Source of the DNA: DASYPQ01 sp041488095
GTDB taxonomy: Bacteria > Planctomycetota > UBA1135 > GCA-002686595
Direction of reading: 5' to 3'
Assembly (NCBI GenBank): GCA_041488095.1
Contig: JBGPOP010000014.1
Coordinates: 42,513 to 106,512, forward strand
DNA length: 64,000 bases
Shown piece by piece: positions 42,501 through 51,300 of this stretch. Every line of letters starts with the position of its first letter. The first letter of the stretch is position 1. Under the pieces are notes generated by a model. It had not been told where the DNA came from. It ran no database searches and saw only the letters and a list, made by a program, of their open reading frames with translations. The translations under genes and the position numbers were made by a program.

Positions 42501-43033
42501 GCTGGAGCGCGTTGCACCCGGTCGAGAATGTGAGCTGGACGGACTGCACGCAGCTCATGGGGCGGCTCAGCCTCTTGCTGCCGACGGAAGCGCAGTGGGA
42601 GTACGGCGCTCGTGCCGGGACGTCGACGGTGTTTTGGAGCGGAGACGAGGCGGAGACGCTGCGCGACGTGGGCAACTTGGCGGATGCGTACGCGAAGAGC
42701 CACGGAGGTGGAGGCTTCTTGAACTACGCGGGGTGGGACGACGGCAACACGGTTCACGCCGAGGTGGGGTCGTACCGCGCGAACGCGTTTGGACTGCATG
42801 ACGTGCACGGGAACGCGTGGGAGTGGTGTTGCGACGAGTATGGTGATTACACGGCGGGCACCCGCGCAGGGGATGGGGAGCGCTTGGTGTCCGGGACCCT
42901 GCCCCGCGTGGTCCGCGGCGGCAGCTTCCGCTTCCCTGCTCCGATCGCGCGCTCGGCGAACCGCGACCACGACATGTCCGAGAGCCGCGGCCCTGAGTTC
43001 GGGCTTCGCCCCGCCAGGGGCCTTACCCCTTGA
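39593..43033 (+). CDS. Membrane Ser/Thr protein kinase fused to an FGE/SUMF1-like domain
   Basis: 1146 residues. The ATG at 39593 follows a GGGAGG-rich stretch; the open frame continues upstream only through a TTG-led Arg-rich segment. Residues about 115-430 form the kinase: GEVARGGMG loop, Lys145, HRDLKPGN (Asp253), DWG in place of DFG (271-273) and GTPAYMPPEQ. A membrane helix is at about 452-475. An Ala/Glu-rich coiled region follows to about 880, then a SUMF1/FGE-like domain (885-1146): IPGGSFWMG, HPVENVSW, LPTEAQWEYGARAG, GNAWEWCCDEYGDY, VVRGGSFRFP. The redox Cys pair of true FGE after GGS is absent, so this domain is probably a ligand- or structure-binding sensor. It likely acts with the ECF sigma factor upstream. 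Confidence 0.9.
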   Translation: MVSPDSGAGGDAIEIFAGWLSRRESGENVEFNELLRRHPHLAAELAELEATWKRLAAASDPSKSPLSLHERIKSRFGAESVPEVSLREREKSEARADFSSALIAQLAARSTGFGRYKIRGEVARGGMGAILKIWDEDLRRHLAMKVILGQAEVRGSGTTPPVDTSKVARFLEEAQVTGQLDHPGIVPVHELGLDPEGRLYFTMKLVKGRSLKEVFDLVADGKEGWTQTRVLGVLLKVCEAMAYAHDKGVIHRDLKPGNIMVGKFGEVHVMDWGLARILDQPDEKDIRIREEIPRSTELRSDRDEHRGESPESPLYTMDGDVVGTPAYMPPEQAAGRVSEVGPHSDVYALGAMLYHLLAGHMPYVPKGARLNNYAIWGLVQQGPPASIAQLSPETPAELVAICDKAMARDWRERYRDMSELAADLSAYLEHRVVGAYETGTWAETKKWIERNKALAASLAAGVLALAAGLLVSLSLKREADASATDAKRQERIARASLEDVLSLSAIQELTELEAEADRLWPAEPSRLKSYDQWLERAKLFVEGRPADPGSGIERKFGLSDHKAKLAEIRLRAKPLTEAQREADRKSSSKYAEWEKALAERTWLARMLGEEPWPSVSEVEAELAQERLPSDPISLNNLAWSFVNPDPAEAVYGGEVKALLLARRAVAAATDAERAKDRDTLGWALYRADNLDEALTEERRAVDEASGKLKEVLAASLKTLEETVAGWRGDEVRAERAKRKVELEARMADPEIDVNDRRTYEFEDGRDRWWNAQLSTLVGSIEAFVDPTTGLFSSGISPEHSWGIVKRREFAATIEELTVTGVEARRRWEEAGAAIAASPKYGEPRIKPQLGLLPIGADPDSGLWEFAHLQSGEPATRGTDGRLVLKEETGLVFVLIPGGSFWMGAQTDPGQRNYDPQAQPDESPVHELTLSSYFLSKYEMTQRQWQSAAGVNPSYFNPSNYNTDWNREHKGWSALHPVENVSWTDCTQLMGRLSLLLPTEAQWEYGARAGTSTVFWSGDEAETLRDVGNLADAYAKSHGGGGFLNYAGWDDGNTVHAEVGSYRANAFGLHDVHGNAWEWCCDEYGDYTAGTRAGDGERLVSGTLPRVVRGGSFRFPAPIARSANRDHDMSESRGPEFGLRPARGLTP

Positions 43034-43268
43034 TCCTTTGCTCCTTCACCTCCGACGGGAAGCGAAGAGTGCCGTTGCGAGGCAGGGAGCCGAAGTAGCC
43101 GGCGCAGCCGCCGCGAGGACGAGCAGTTCCCACATTGATCGGTGGCTTCGGCGTTCGGACAGAATGGAAGAGCAGTTCGTATGATGGTTGCGCTCCGGGA
43201 GCCAGTGCCCTCGATCGACGGACGCGCGACTGCCGGCCCCTTTGAACGCCGCCCGGATCCGATCGGCC

Positions 43269-44525
43269 TCACTCGTATCGCAGCGATGCGATCGGATCGA
43301 GACGCGCGGCACGGTTCGCGGGGTAGAGCCCGAATGCGAGACCCAGCCCGACCGAGACTCCCACCGCGATCGCGATCCAGAACACGGGGAGCACGAACGG
43401 GAACGCGATGAGCTGCGTCGCCCCCTTGGCGAGGGCCAGCCCTCCGGCGATCCCCAGGATCCCGCCGATCAGCGTGAGCGCCGCAGCCTCGAGGAGGAAC
43501 TGCCACAGGATCTCCCGCCGCGACGCGCCGACCGCCTTCCGGATCCCGATCTCCGCCGTCCGCTCGGTCACCGAGACGAGCATGATGATCAGCACGCCGA
43601 TCCCGCCGACCATCAGCCCGATCGACGAGATGATCACCAGCACGAGAGCGACCGGCCCGGTGATCTTCCCGATGAACTCCATGGCCGCGTCCGAGGTGAG
43701 GATCGAGAAGTCGTCGTGCACGCCCGGCAGGAGGTGATGCCGGGAACGCAGCACGGCCTGCGTGGCCTCGACGGCCGCCTCGACCTCCTCCGCGCTCGCG
43801 GGGAAGCAGTTGATCTGGGGGGACTCCTCGCGCCCGGCCAGGCGACGCTCGTAGGTCGTGTAGGGGATCACGGCGAAGTTCTCGGCGATCGCCCCGAAGA
43901 GGCTCTCGTACTTCCCGAAGACGCCGACCACCTCGAAGTCCATGTCGTCGATCCGGACCTTCCGACCCACCGGGTCCTCGTAGGGAAAGACCTCCTTGGC
44001 GGTCCTCTCCGCGAGCACGCACACGTCCCGCGAGGCCTGCATCTCCCCCTCCGTGAAGAAACGCCCCTCGGAGAGGTCCACGACCGCGAACTTCTGGAAC
44101 GACAGGTTCGACCCGCGGACGAAGATCAGGCGGGCCAGGTTCTTCCCCTGCCGCAGGACCCGCCCGTCGCCCTCGCCGTAGGCGATTTCGACGGCGTCGA
44201 CCTCCGGGAGCGCGAGGATCGCCCCGGCGTCGTCGGCGGTGAGCTTCGGCCGGTGGAGCGCGGCTCGCCAGTCGCCGCCGGTGACGTGATCGAACCGTGA
44301 AACCGAGAAGATCGGCGTGTCCCCGCCCTTGACGTCCGCGATGATCTTGGCCTCGAGACCCGAGAGGATCGCGACCATGCCCATGAGCGTCGCCACCGCG
44401 ATCGCGACGCCGAGGATCACGAGCGAGGAGCGCAGGCGATGCGCGAGGAGCGCCTCGAGCGCGAGGCGGCCTCCCTCGAAGAGGTGCGCCGTGGTCAGGC
44501 GCTTCTTGTAGCGCAGCTCATTCAT
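43269..44525 (-). CDS. MacB-type ABC transporter permease
   Basis: 418 residues. An N-terminal membrane helix (LRSSLVILGVAIAVATLMGMVAIL) is followed by a MacB-like periplasmic domain of about 220 residues. Three C-terminal helices carry the FtsX-type signature (SVTERTAEIGIRKAVGASRREILWQFLLEA) and end in ARLDPIASLRYE. The start overlaps the upstream permease by 8 bp. It forms a tripartite-type efflux or lipoprotein-export unit with the next three genes on this strand. Confidence 0.92.
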   Translation of the reverse strand: MNELRYKKRLTTAHLFEGGRLALEALLAHRLRSSLVILGVAIAVATLMGMVAILSGLEAKIIADVKGGDTPIFSVSRFDHVTGGDWRAALHRPKLTADDAGAILALPEVDAVEIAYGEGDGRVLRQGKNLARLIFVRGSNLSFQKFAVVDLSEGRFFTEGEMQASRDVCVLAERTAKEVFPYEDPVGRKVRIDDMDFEVVGVFGKYESLFGAIAENFAVIPYTTYERRLAGREESPQINCFPASAEEVEAAVEATQAVLRSRHHLLPGVHDDFSILTSDAAMEFIGKITGPVALVLVIISSIGLMVGGIGVLIIMLVSVTERTAEIGIRKAVGASRREILWQFLLEAAALTLIGGILGIAGGLALAKGATQLIAFPFVLPVFWIAIAVGVSVGLGLAFGLYPANRAARLDPIASLRYE

Positions 44526-45771
44526 GGCGCAGGGCGACGACCGGGTCGAGCCGTGAGGCGCGGCTCGCCGGGTAGAGGCCGAAGAAGATCCCCACCGCGA
44601 AGACGATCACGAGCGCGAGCACGATGGACCAGGGATTGACCGCGTAGGGAAGGGGCGAGAAGGCCCCGACGAGCATGGCCGCGAAGAGCCCGAGACCGAT
44701 GCCCACGATCCCCCCGACGGTGGTGAGGGTGACCGCCTCGACCAGGAACTGGAACAGGATCGCCCTGCGCTTCGCCCCGAGCGCCTTGCGGATCCCGATC
44801 TCGCGCGTCCGCTCGGTCACGGAAACGAGCATCACGTTCATGATGATGATCCCCCCCACCACGAGCGTGATGCTCACGATCCCGGTCAGCGCGAGGAAGA
44901 TCCCTTGCGAGAGCTTCTCCCAGAACGTCAGGAGCTGCTCCGCGGTCGAGATGCTGAAGTTGTCCTTCTGACCCGGCCGCAGGCCCCGCCGGATCCGCAT
45001 GATCGTCCGGGCCTCCTCGACCGCCCGGGGGAAGGCGTCGAGGTCCCGGGCCTTCACGTACACCCGCAGGCTCCGGCGCGCGCCGAACTGCTGGAGCAGC
45101 GAGGTGATCGGGATGATGGCGAAGCTGTTGCGCTCGTTGCCGAGGACGTTGGCGCGTTCCTCGAAGGTGCCCACGACCTCGTAGTGGCGCCCCCCGATGC
45201 GGACCTTGCGTCCCAGCGGGTCGAGGTCCGGGAAGAGGATCTCGGCGACCTTGCTCCCCAGGACGACCGAGGCGCGGTTGGTCTCGATGTCCGTCTCGGT
45301 CAGATGCCGTCCGAGGTGGAGATCGAAATCCTCGACGCCGGGGTACTCCTCGCTCCGACCCTGGATCTCCACGTTCTCGACGGACCGGTCCCCCGCGTAG
45401 ACGTTGACCCGGGTCCTGTACCCGGGGTCGACGTAGCTCGCGAGCCCCATCTCCTGGCGCAGCGCCTGGGCGTCCGCGAGCCGGATCCGCGGGCTCTTCA
45501 GGGACTCGAGGAACGCGTTGAAGTCCGTGAAGATCTCGAGCTCGTTCGCGCGTTCGAGGGTGAAGACGTTCGTCCCGGCCTTCACGACCTCTTCGCGGAC
45601 GTACTTGTCCATCCCGTCGAGGACCGAGACGACCGCGATGATCGAGAGGATCGCGATCACGACGCAGAGGAGCGTGAGGAACGAGCGGAGCTTCTGGGCC
45701 CAGATCGCGTCGAGGGCGATCCGGATGCCCTCGCTGATCGCGACCGTCTCCCGCGCACGCCTCTCGACCAT
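44518..45771 (-). CDS. MacB-type ABC transporter permease
   Basis: 417 residues, paralogous to the downstream permease and of the same architecture. It has an N-terminal helix (LRSFLTLLCVVIAILSIIAVVSVL), a periplasmic domain with GRHLTETDIE and VVLGSKVAEILFP, and three C-terminal helices with SVTERTREIGIRKALGAKRRAILFQFLVEA and RLDPVVALRHE. The two permeases probably form a heterodimer served by one ATPase, unlike E. coli MacB where the ATPase is fused. It starts 24 bp after the ATPase gene. Confidence 0.92.
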   Translation of the reverse strand: MVERRARETVAISEGIRIALDAIWAQKLRSFLTLLCVVIAILSIIAVVSVLDGMDKYVREEVVKAGTNVFTLERANELEIFTDFNAFLESLKSPRIRLADAQALRQEMGLASYVDPGYRTRVNVYAGDRSVENVEIQGRSEEYPGVEDFDLHLGRHLTETDIETNRASVVLGSKVAEILFPDLDPLGRKVRIGGRHYEVVGTFEERANVLGNERNSFAIIPITSLLQQFGARRSLRVYVKARDLDAFPRAVEEARTIMRIRRGLRPGQKDNFSISTAEQLLTFWEKLSQGIFLALTGIVSITLVVGGIIIMNVMLVSVTERTREIGIRKALGAKRRAILFQFLVEAVTLTTVGGIVGIGLGLFAAMLVGAFSPLPYAVNPWSIVLALVIVFAVGIFFGLYPASRASRLDPVVALRHE

Positions 45772-45795
45772 GAGCTGCCCCCGCCGGACCTGAGG

Positions 45796-46533
45796 TCAGC
45801 CGCGCCTCTCGTCCGACTCGATGCGCCCGTCGCGGACCCTGATCGTCCGGCGGGCGCGCCGGCCGACCTCGGGATCGTGGGTCACGAGCAAGATCGTATG
45901 GCCGCGCTCGTGGAGCTGGTCCAGGAGGGCCAGGATCTCACCGCTGGTCCGCGAGTCGAGGTTCCCGGTGGGTTCGTCCGCGAGGAGGAGGGAGGGGCCG
46001 TTCACGAGAGCGCGCGCGATCGCGACGCGCTGGCGCTCTCCCCCGGAGAGCTCGCTCGGGTGGTGATCGGAGCGCGACTCGAGCCCGACTTGGCGCAGGA
46101 CCTCCCTGGCCCGGTCGCGGCGATCGGCGGCGCGCATGCCCGCGTAGACCAGAGGGAGCTCGACGTTCCGGAGGGCGGTCGAGCGCGGGAGCAGGTGGAA
46201 GGTCTGGAAGACGAAGCCGATCTCGCGGTTCCGGATCTCGGCGAGCTCGTCCTCGGAGAGGCGCGAGACCTCCTGCCCGCGCAGGAAGTACTGGCCCGTG
46301 GTCGGGGTGTCGAGGCAGCCCAGGAGGTTCATGAGGGTCGACTTCCCCGAGCCGGACGGGCCCATGATCGCGCAGTACTCGTTCGCATGGACGAGGAGGC
46401 TCACCCCGTCCATCGCGCGGACCTCCGCCGCGCCGCGGTCGTAGATCTTCATGAGCTCCACGGTCCGGATCACTTCCCCGTCGTGGTCGGGTGCGCCCGT
46501 TGCCAACACCGCTCGTGCCGCCTCCTCCGCCAT
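45796..46533 (-). CDS. ABC transporter ATP-binding protein (LolD/MacB type)
   Basis: 245 residues. It contains Walker A GPSGSGKST, a Q-loop (FVFQTFHLLP), signature LSGGERQRVAIARAL, Walker B LLLADEPTGNLDS and the H-loop VTHD. The N-terminal 20 residues are an extension before the usual start of this family (VIRTVELMKIY). It energises the two permeases encoded immediately downstream, and the periplasmic adaptor gene is 14 bp upstream. Confidence 0.95.
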   Translation of the reverse strand: MAEEAARAVLATGAPDHDGEVIRTVELMKIYDRGAAEVRAMDGVSLLVHANEYCAIMGPSGSGKSTLMNLLGCLDTPTTGQYFLRGQEVSRLSEDELAEIRNREIGFVFQTFHLLPRSTALRNVELPLVYAGMRAADRRDRAREVLRQVGLESRSDHHPSELSGGERQRVAIARALVNGPSLLLADEPTGNLDSRTSGEILALLDQLHERGHTILLVTHDPEVGRRARRTIRVRDGRIESDERRG

Positions 46534-46547
46534 CCCCGTGCCGCAGC

Positions 46548-48008
46548 CTAGGCGCCTGACGCGCCGCCCTTCGTTCCCTGCGGTTCCTCGTCCTGGTCTT
46601 CGCCGGGTTTCTTCTCCTTCTTCTTCATGGGCTTCACGCGGTCCCCGGTCTTGAGCGTCCGCAGCGCCTTGAATGGCCCGGTCAGGATCACGTCCCCCAC
46701 AGAGAGCCCCGAGAGGACCTCGAAGTCTTTCTCACCCGTGATGCCGACCGTGACCCGGCGGAACGAGACGATCCCCTCCGTCACGACGAAGGCACCCTCG
46801 ACCTTGCCCTTCTCGTTCTGCTTCTTGACCGGGCCGCTGGACGCGGCGCCGCCGCCGGCGGTCGGCTCGGACGATCCGCGGTGAGACGGTCCGTCTTCGG
46901 GGACGGACGCTCCGGGTGCGGCGGCCACGGGTTCAGCCGCGAGGGTGACCGCGTCTGCGGGGGTGTCACGGGCAGCCGGCGTCGCGGGCTCGTCTTTCGC
47001 GCCCTCCGCCTTCGCGCCCGAGGCATCGTCCGGCTTCCGCAGCGTCAGCGCCTGGATCGGAAGCGCGAGCACGTCCGACCGCTCCGCGGTCTTGATCTTC
47101 GCGCTGCACGTGAGGCCGGGTCTCACCTCGGAGATCGGGTCGAGCACCGAGATCTTCACCTTGAACGCCGTTCCCTCGCGCTCGCCGCCCGTCTGGAGGC
47201 GGAGCGGACTGTGACCGACCTCGGTGACGCGACCGCGGAAGACCCAGCCCGGGTGTGCGTCCACCTCGACGTCGGCGGGTTGACCGGGCCGCGCCTTCAC
47301 GGCCTCGGTCTCGTCCACCTCGACCTCTGCCTCGATCACGCTCAGGTCCGCGATCGAGAGGAGGACGGTCGCGGGGTTGTTGAACGCGCCGACGAACGCG
47401 TTCTCACCGGCTTCGATGTTCAGCGCCACCACCGTTCCGTCGATGTCGGAGAGGACGTCGACCTTCGCGAGCTCGTGGCGTGCCTCGGAGAGGTTTGCGC
47501 CGAGCCGGACGAGCTCCTGCTCGGCCCCGCGGGCTCGCGCCTGCTCGACATCGTCGAGGGTCCTGGCCTTCTGCACGTCGCTCAGCGAGACCAGCTGCTC
47601 GCCGAAGAGGCGCTCGAGGCGCTCGAGGTCCTGGTGCGACTGGCGCTGGTTCGCCTGCGTCTGATCCAGGGTCGCGCGCGCCGACTCGATCGCCGCCTCG
47701 AGCTGCTGGACCTGGGTCTGGAAGGGCTTCGGATCGATCCGCAGCAGGAGCTGGCCCTTCTTCACCGAATTGCCCTCCTTCACGGCGACCTCGAGCACCT
47801 TCCCGGAGACGGCCGCCGACACGTCGACCATGGTCTTCGGGCGGATCTTCCCGGAGGCCTGGATGATCGACGCGAGGTCCTTCCTCGCGACCGTCTGCAT
47901 CTCGACCTCGACGGTCTCCTTGCTCTGGAGGAGCCGCTGCACGGCGACGACCGCGGCGACCACCGCGAGACCCCCGAGAGCGAGGGCTATTTTCGAGCCT
48001 TTCTTCAC
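46548..48008 (-). CDS. Efflux periplasmic adaptor subunit (MacA/HlyD family)
   Basis: 486 residues from a GTG at 48008, preceded by GGAAAGGAA. A 90-base open extension to an ATG at 48098 codes a Gly/Ser-rich segment and is not supported. One N-terminal helix (IALALGGLAVVAAVVAV) anchors it. A lipoyl/barrel-sandwich half (DVSAAVSGKVLEVAVKEGNSVKKGQLLLRID) and a coiled-coil hairpin (QVQQLEAAIESARATLDQTQ) follow, then the second lipoyl half and a beta-barrel. A low-complexity Ala/Glu/Pro insert of about 85 residues sits before the last barrel strands, and the C-terminal tail is Lys-rich. It pairs with the MacB-type ATPase and permeases. No TolC-type gene is present. Confidence 0.9.
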   Translation of the reverse strand: MKKGSKIALALGGLAVVAAVVAVQRLLQSKETVEVEMQTVARKDLASIIQASGKIRPKTMVDVSAAVSGKVLEVAVKEGNSVKKGQLLLRIDPKPFQTQVQQLEAAIESARATLDQTQANQRQSHQDLERLERLFGEQLVSLSDVQKARTLDDVEQARARGAEQELVRLGANLSEARHELAKVDVLSDIDGTVVALNIEAGENAFVGAFNNPATVLLSIADLSVIEAEVEVDETEAVKARPGQPADVEVDAHPGWVFRGRVTEVGHSPLRLQTGGEREGTAFKVKISVLDPISEVRPGLTCSAKIKTAERSDVLALPIQALTLRKPDDASGAKAEGAKDEPATPAARDTPADAVTLAAEPVAAAPGASVPEDGPSHRGSSEPTAGGGAASSGPVKKQNEKGKVEGAFVVTEGIVSFRRVTVGITGEKDFEVLSGLSVGDVILTGPFKALRTLKTGDRVKPMKKKEKKPGEDQDEEPQGTKGGASGA

Positions 48009-48351
48009 GCGATCCGATTCCTTTCCGCCACTGCGCACGCCTCCGAGCGAACTCGAGCCCCCCTCTCCGCCGTGGGGGCCGAGCGAGAACGTACCCACCG
48101 CGGAGCCGGGATGACGGCCGCCTCAGGGCCGAACACCGGGAGCGTCGCCCCGAGAGCGGATCTAGGGTAGACGATGGAGCTTCCCTCCGCGAACAGTCCA
48201 GGACACCACAGAACCAAAACGTTCGCCGCGCGGAAAAATTTCCACGCGGCCGGGAGAACCCAGCTCGTCTCCGCCCGCGAAATCGTACCTCCGGTGCCGG
48301 TCTTCAGGGCGGCTCGGCCCGGTTCCTGGGCACCACCGGTGCGCCGATCCG
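48009..48351. other. Intergenic region between the CHAT gene and the efflux operon
   Basis: 343 bases, both flanking genes on the minus strand. It holds the promoter of the efflux operon and the end of the CHAT transcript. No gene is evident. The notable element is the A/T-centred inverted repeat at 48226-48249. Confidence 0.5.
48226..48249. promoter_or_regulatory. A/T-centred imperfect palindrome upstream of the efflux operon
   Basis: CCGCGCGGAAA and TTTCCACGCGG are inverted repeats of 11 bases with one mismatch, separated by AA, in otherwise GC-rich DNA. It lies about 220 bp upstream of the adaptor start and about 100 bp after the CHAT stop. It could be an operator for a dimeric regulator or a terminator with an internal T-run. 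The sequence does not decide between them. Confidence 0.35.
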
Positions 48352-51300
48352 TCAATCCGGATCGCCGCTCAACACCCATCCGGCCCAGTCACGCACGGGG
48401 TGTCCCTCCGCGCGCAGGGCGCTCTTCGCGCCCCAGAGCGCCTCGCTCACGGGCTTCCCCTCGATCCAGAGTCCGGCATAGAAGAGCTCCATCAGCCGCC
48501 GCGTCGCCGCGTCGTCCACCTTCCAGAGCGCGGTGATCGCGGTGCGCACCCCGGCCGCGTGCAGCGCCGCCTGCAACGACTGCACTCCCTGGCCCGCGCG
48601 GCGCATCCCGACGCCCGTCTCGCAGGCGGAGAGAACAGCCAGCTTGCAGCCCGAAAGATCGATGCCGGCGAGCTCCTCGGCAGTCAGGATGCCCGGCACT
48701 CGGCCGAGAGAGTCGCGCCCGCGGTTCGCACCGGCCAGCGCAAGTCCGCACAGCGTCATCGGCGCAAGGCCTTCCACCGCCTCCCTCAATCCCATCCGTG
48801 CGCGCGCCGCGCCTCCCGTCCGCGGATCGGTGAGCGACGGAACGCTCTCGGGAGCGAAGTAGCCGTGCGTGGCGACGTGGAGGAATTCCACGCCCTGGCT
48901 GCGCTCGCGGAGCGCCTTCTTGGTCGCCTCCCCCGCCGTCAGCACGGTCGCGTCCCGGTCGAAGACGCGGTGAAAGATCGCGGCGATGCCCTGTGCCTCG
49001 GTGAGCGTGGCGGGGAGCCCGCTCCAGCTTCCACCGAGCGGACCGGAACGCGCGCCGGACGGCCCGGCATCGGCCAGCGCGGGTGCGGACGCTTCCGCGA
49101 GGGCGCCCGGGTCGGGCTCGATGACCGCGTCGTAGTCCACCCCGCCGACGGCGACGAGGGAGGCGGTCCCGGCCGGTGGCCGCGGACCTTGCAAGAGCGA
49201 CGCGAAGGAAGGCAAGGTCGCGATGCGAAGGTGGTCCCCGACGAGCCCTGCGTCCGCGTTCGCGCTACCGCCGGCGGGCAGCGCGTCGAGTGGCGTGAGG
49301 TAGAGCACGTCGTCGGGGCACACGAAGAGGACCTCGGCCTTGCCAGCGGCTTCGAGAACGGGGTCGAGGACGAGCCTTCGCAATTCTTCGCCTGCGGCTC
49401 GATCCGAGTTGCCGCGCGGACCTGCAGACACGCCGACCCCTCGGGCGGGCCCCTGCGGGGAAGCCTCCGCACCGATTTCCGCGAGCGGCAAGGCCGCAGG
49501 CTCCGTGCGCTCGAAGGGCTCGCCGACCGACTCGCGCCAGCGTGCGACCGACGCGGCGAGCACCTCCTGCGGACCGAGATCGATCCGCGTGAGCGTTCCA
49601 TCCGTCCGCAGCACGTGCGCGAGCAGCCTGGGCTCGTCGCGCAGCTGATGGAGCGCGGTGGGGTCGAGCGACCCGCGCACACTGCGTCGGTAGCCCACGG
49701 CGCAGGCACCGGGAGGCAGGCTGCGTGCGAGCGAAGTTCGATCGATCCGGGGAGCCGGGCGGTCCGAGGCAGCGAGCTTGCCGAGGATCGTGGCCTCGAC
49801 CTCGTCGCGCTCGCGGACGATCGCCGCCACTTTCTCGGTCGATGCGTCCGTGGGCTGTCCTCCCGCTCCCGTGCCCGAGACCAGGTCGTTGAGTCGCGTG
49901 CGCAGCCGCCGGCCCCGGTCGACGAGCGCGGCGAGCTCGGGGTCGCTCGATGAGGCGCAGGACAGGGTCGTCCCGGTGGCGCGAGCTCGGGAGGTCTCGA
50001 CCAGCGCGAAGAGCTCTTCCTCGAGCCCCTCCTCGTCCGGAACGGATGGAGCCAGCGAAAGCAAGTCCGAGAGGATCTGGTCGAGCGAGACCACGAGCTC
50101 GGCGCGCTCGCGCAACGGAAGCGCCAGCGAGCGCTCGAGGGCCCTGGCGGTGCCGGCGGCAATCCTGTGGAGCGCGACGGAGAGAGCGGGTCGATCACCG
50201 AGGGCGGCCAAGGTCCACGCGAGATGACCTTGCACGCGCAGCACGTCGATGTCGTCCTCGGGGAGCACGCGCTGCCAGGCCGAGAGGGCCTGTTCGTAGC
50301 GGGCGCGCGCCTCTCCGAAATCGCCCTCCGCGAAGAGCATGTTGGCGAGGTTGCTGCGCGCCACCTGCACCTTGGGATCGTCGGCGGGAAGATCGCGCTC
50401 CAGGATGTCGAGGATGCGCTCCTCCAGCGCCCGAGCGCCGGGGAGATCGCCGAGCTCGAAGAGCGTGTTCGCGAGCCCCATGCGCGCAGACTGCACGTCG
50501 GGGTGATCGTCGGGAAGGTCGCGCTCGCGGATCGCGACGGCCTTCTCCTGGAGCTCTTTCGCGGTGGCCAGATCTCCCTGGTTCCTCAGCGTGACGGCGA
50601 GGTTCAGGCGCGCCTTCTGCAGGTAGGGATGATCCTCGGGAAGCGTGCGTTCGAGAATCGAGAGGATCTCCTCCTCCATCGCACGGGCGCCCGGAGCGTC
50701 GCCTTGCATCTTGAGCACCAGTGCGAGATCGATGCGGGTCGACTGCAAGTCGAGGTTGTCGCCGGGAAGACTGCGCTCCTGGATCGGGAGGACCTTTTCC
50801 AGCAGTGCCCGCGCCCGCGCGAGGTCACCCAGCTCCCGCAGCGTCTCTGCGAGGTTCATGCGGGCCATCTGCAGGTGGGGATGGTCATCGGGAACCGAGC
50901 GCTCGTAGATCCGAACGAGCTCCTCCCCGATGGACCTCGCGTGCGCGAGCTCGCCCTGGACGGCGAGCGCGTTGGCCAGGCCCATCCGCGCCACGAGCAT
51001 CCGGGAATCGTCGGCCGGGAGCGTGCGCTCGCCGAGGGTGAGGACCTTCTCGTAGAGGCGGCGCGCGCCGGCGTGGTCACCCTGGGTGAAAAGGGTGCTC
51101 GCGAGGTTCAGCCTCGTCTTCTGCAGGCTGGGGTGTTCGTCGGGAAGCGCGCGCTCCTGGATCGCCAGAACCTGCTCATCCAGAGCTCGCGCGCCCTGGA
51201 GATCGCCCTGGGTGTAGAGCAGGGTCGCCAGCTGGTCGCGGGCCCCGAGGAGGTTGGGATCGTCCTCCGAGAGCGTGCGGCCCCAGATGGCGACGACCTT

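Noticed and set aside
48009..48098. ATG at 48098 as start of the efflux adaptor
   Set aside because: The extension is Gly/Ser-rich and would put the membrane anchor about 40 residues in; the GTG at 48008 has a better ribosome site.
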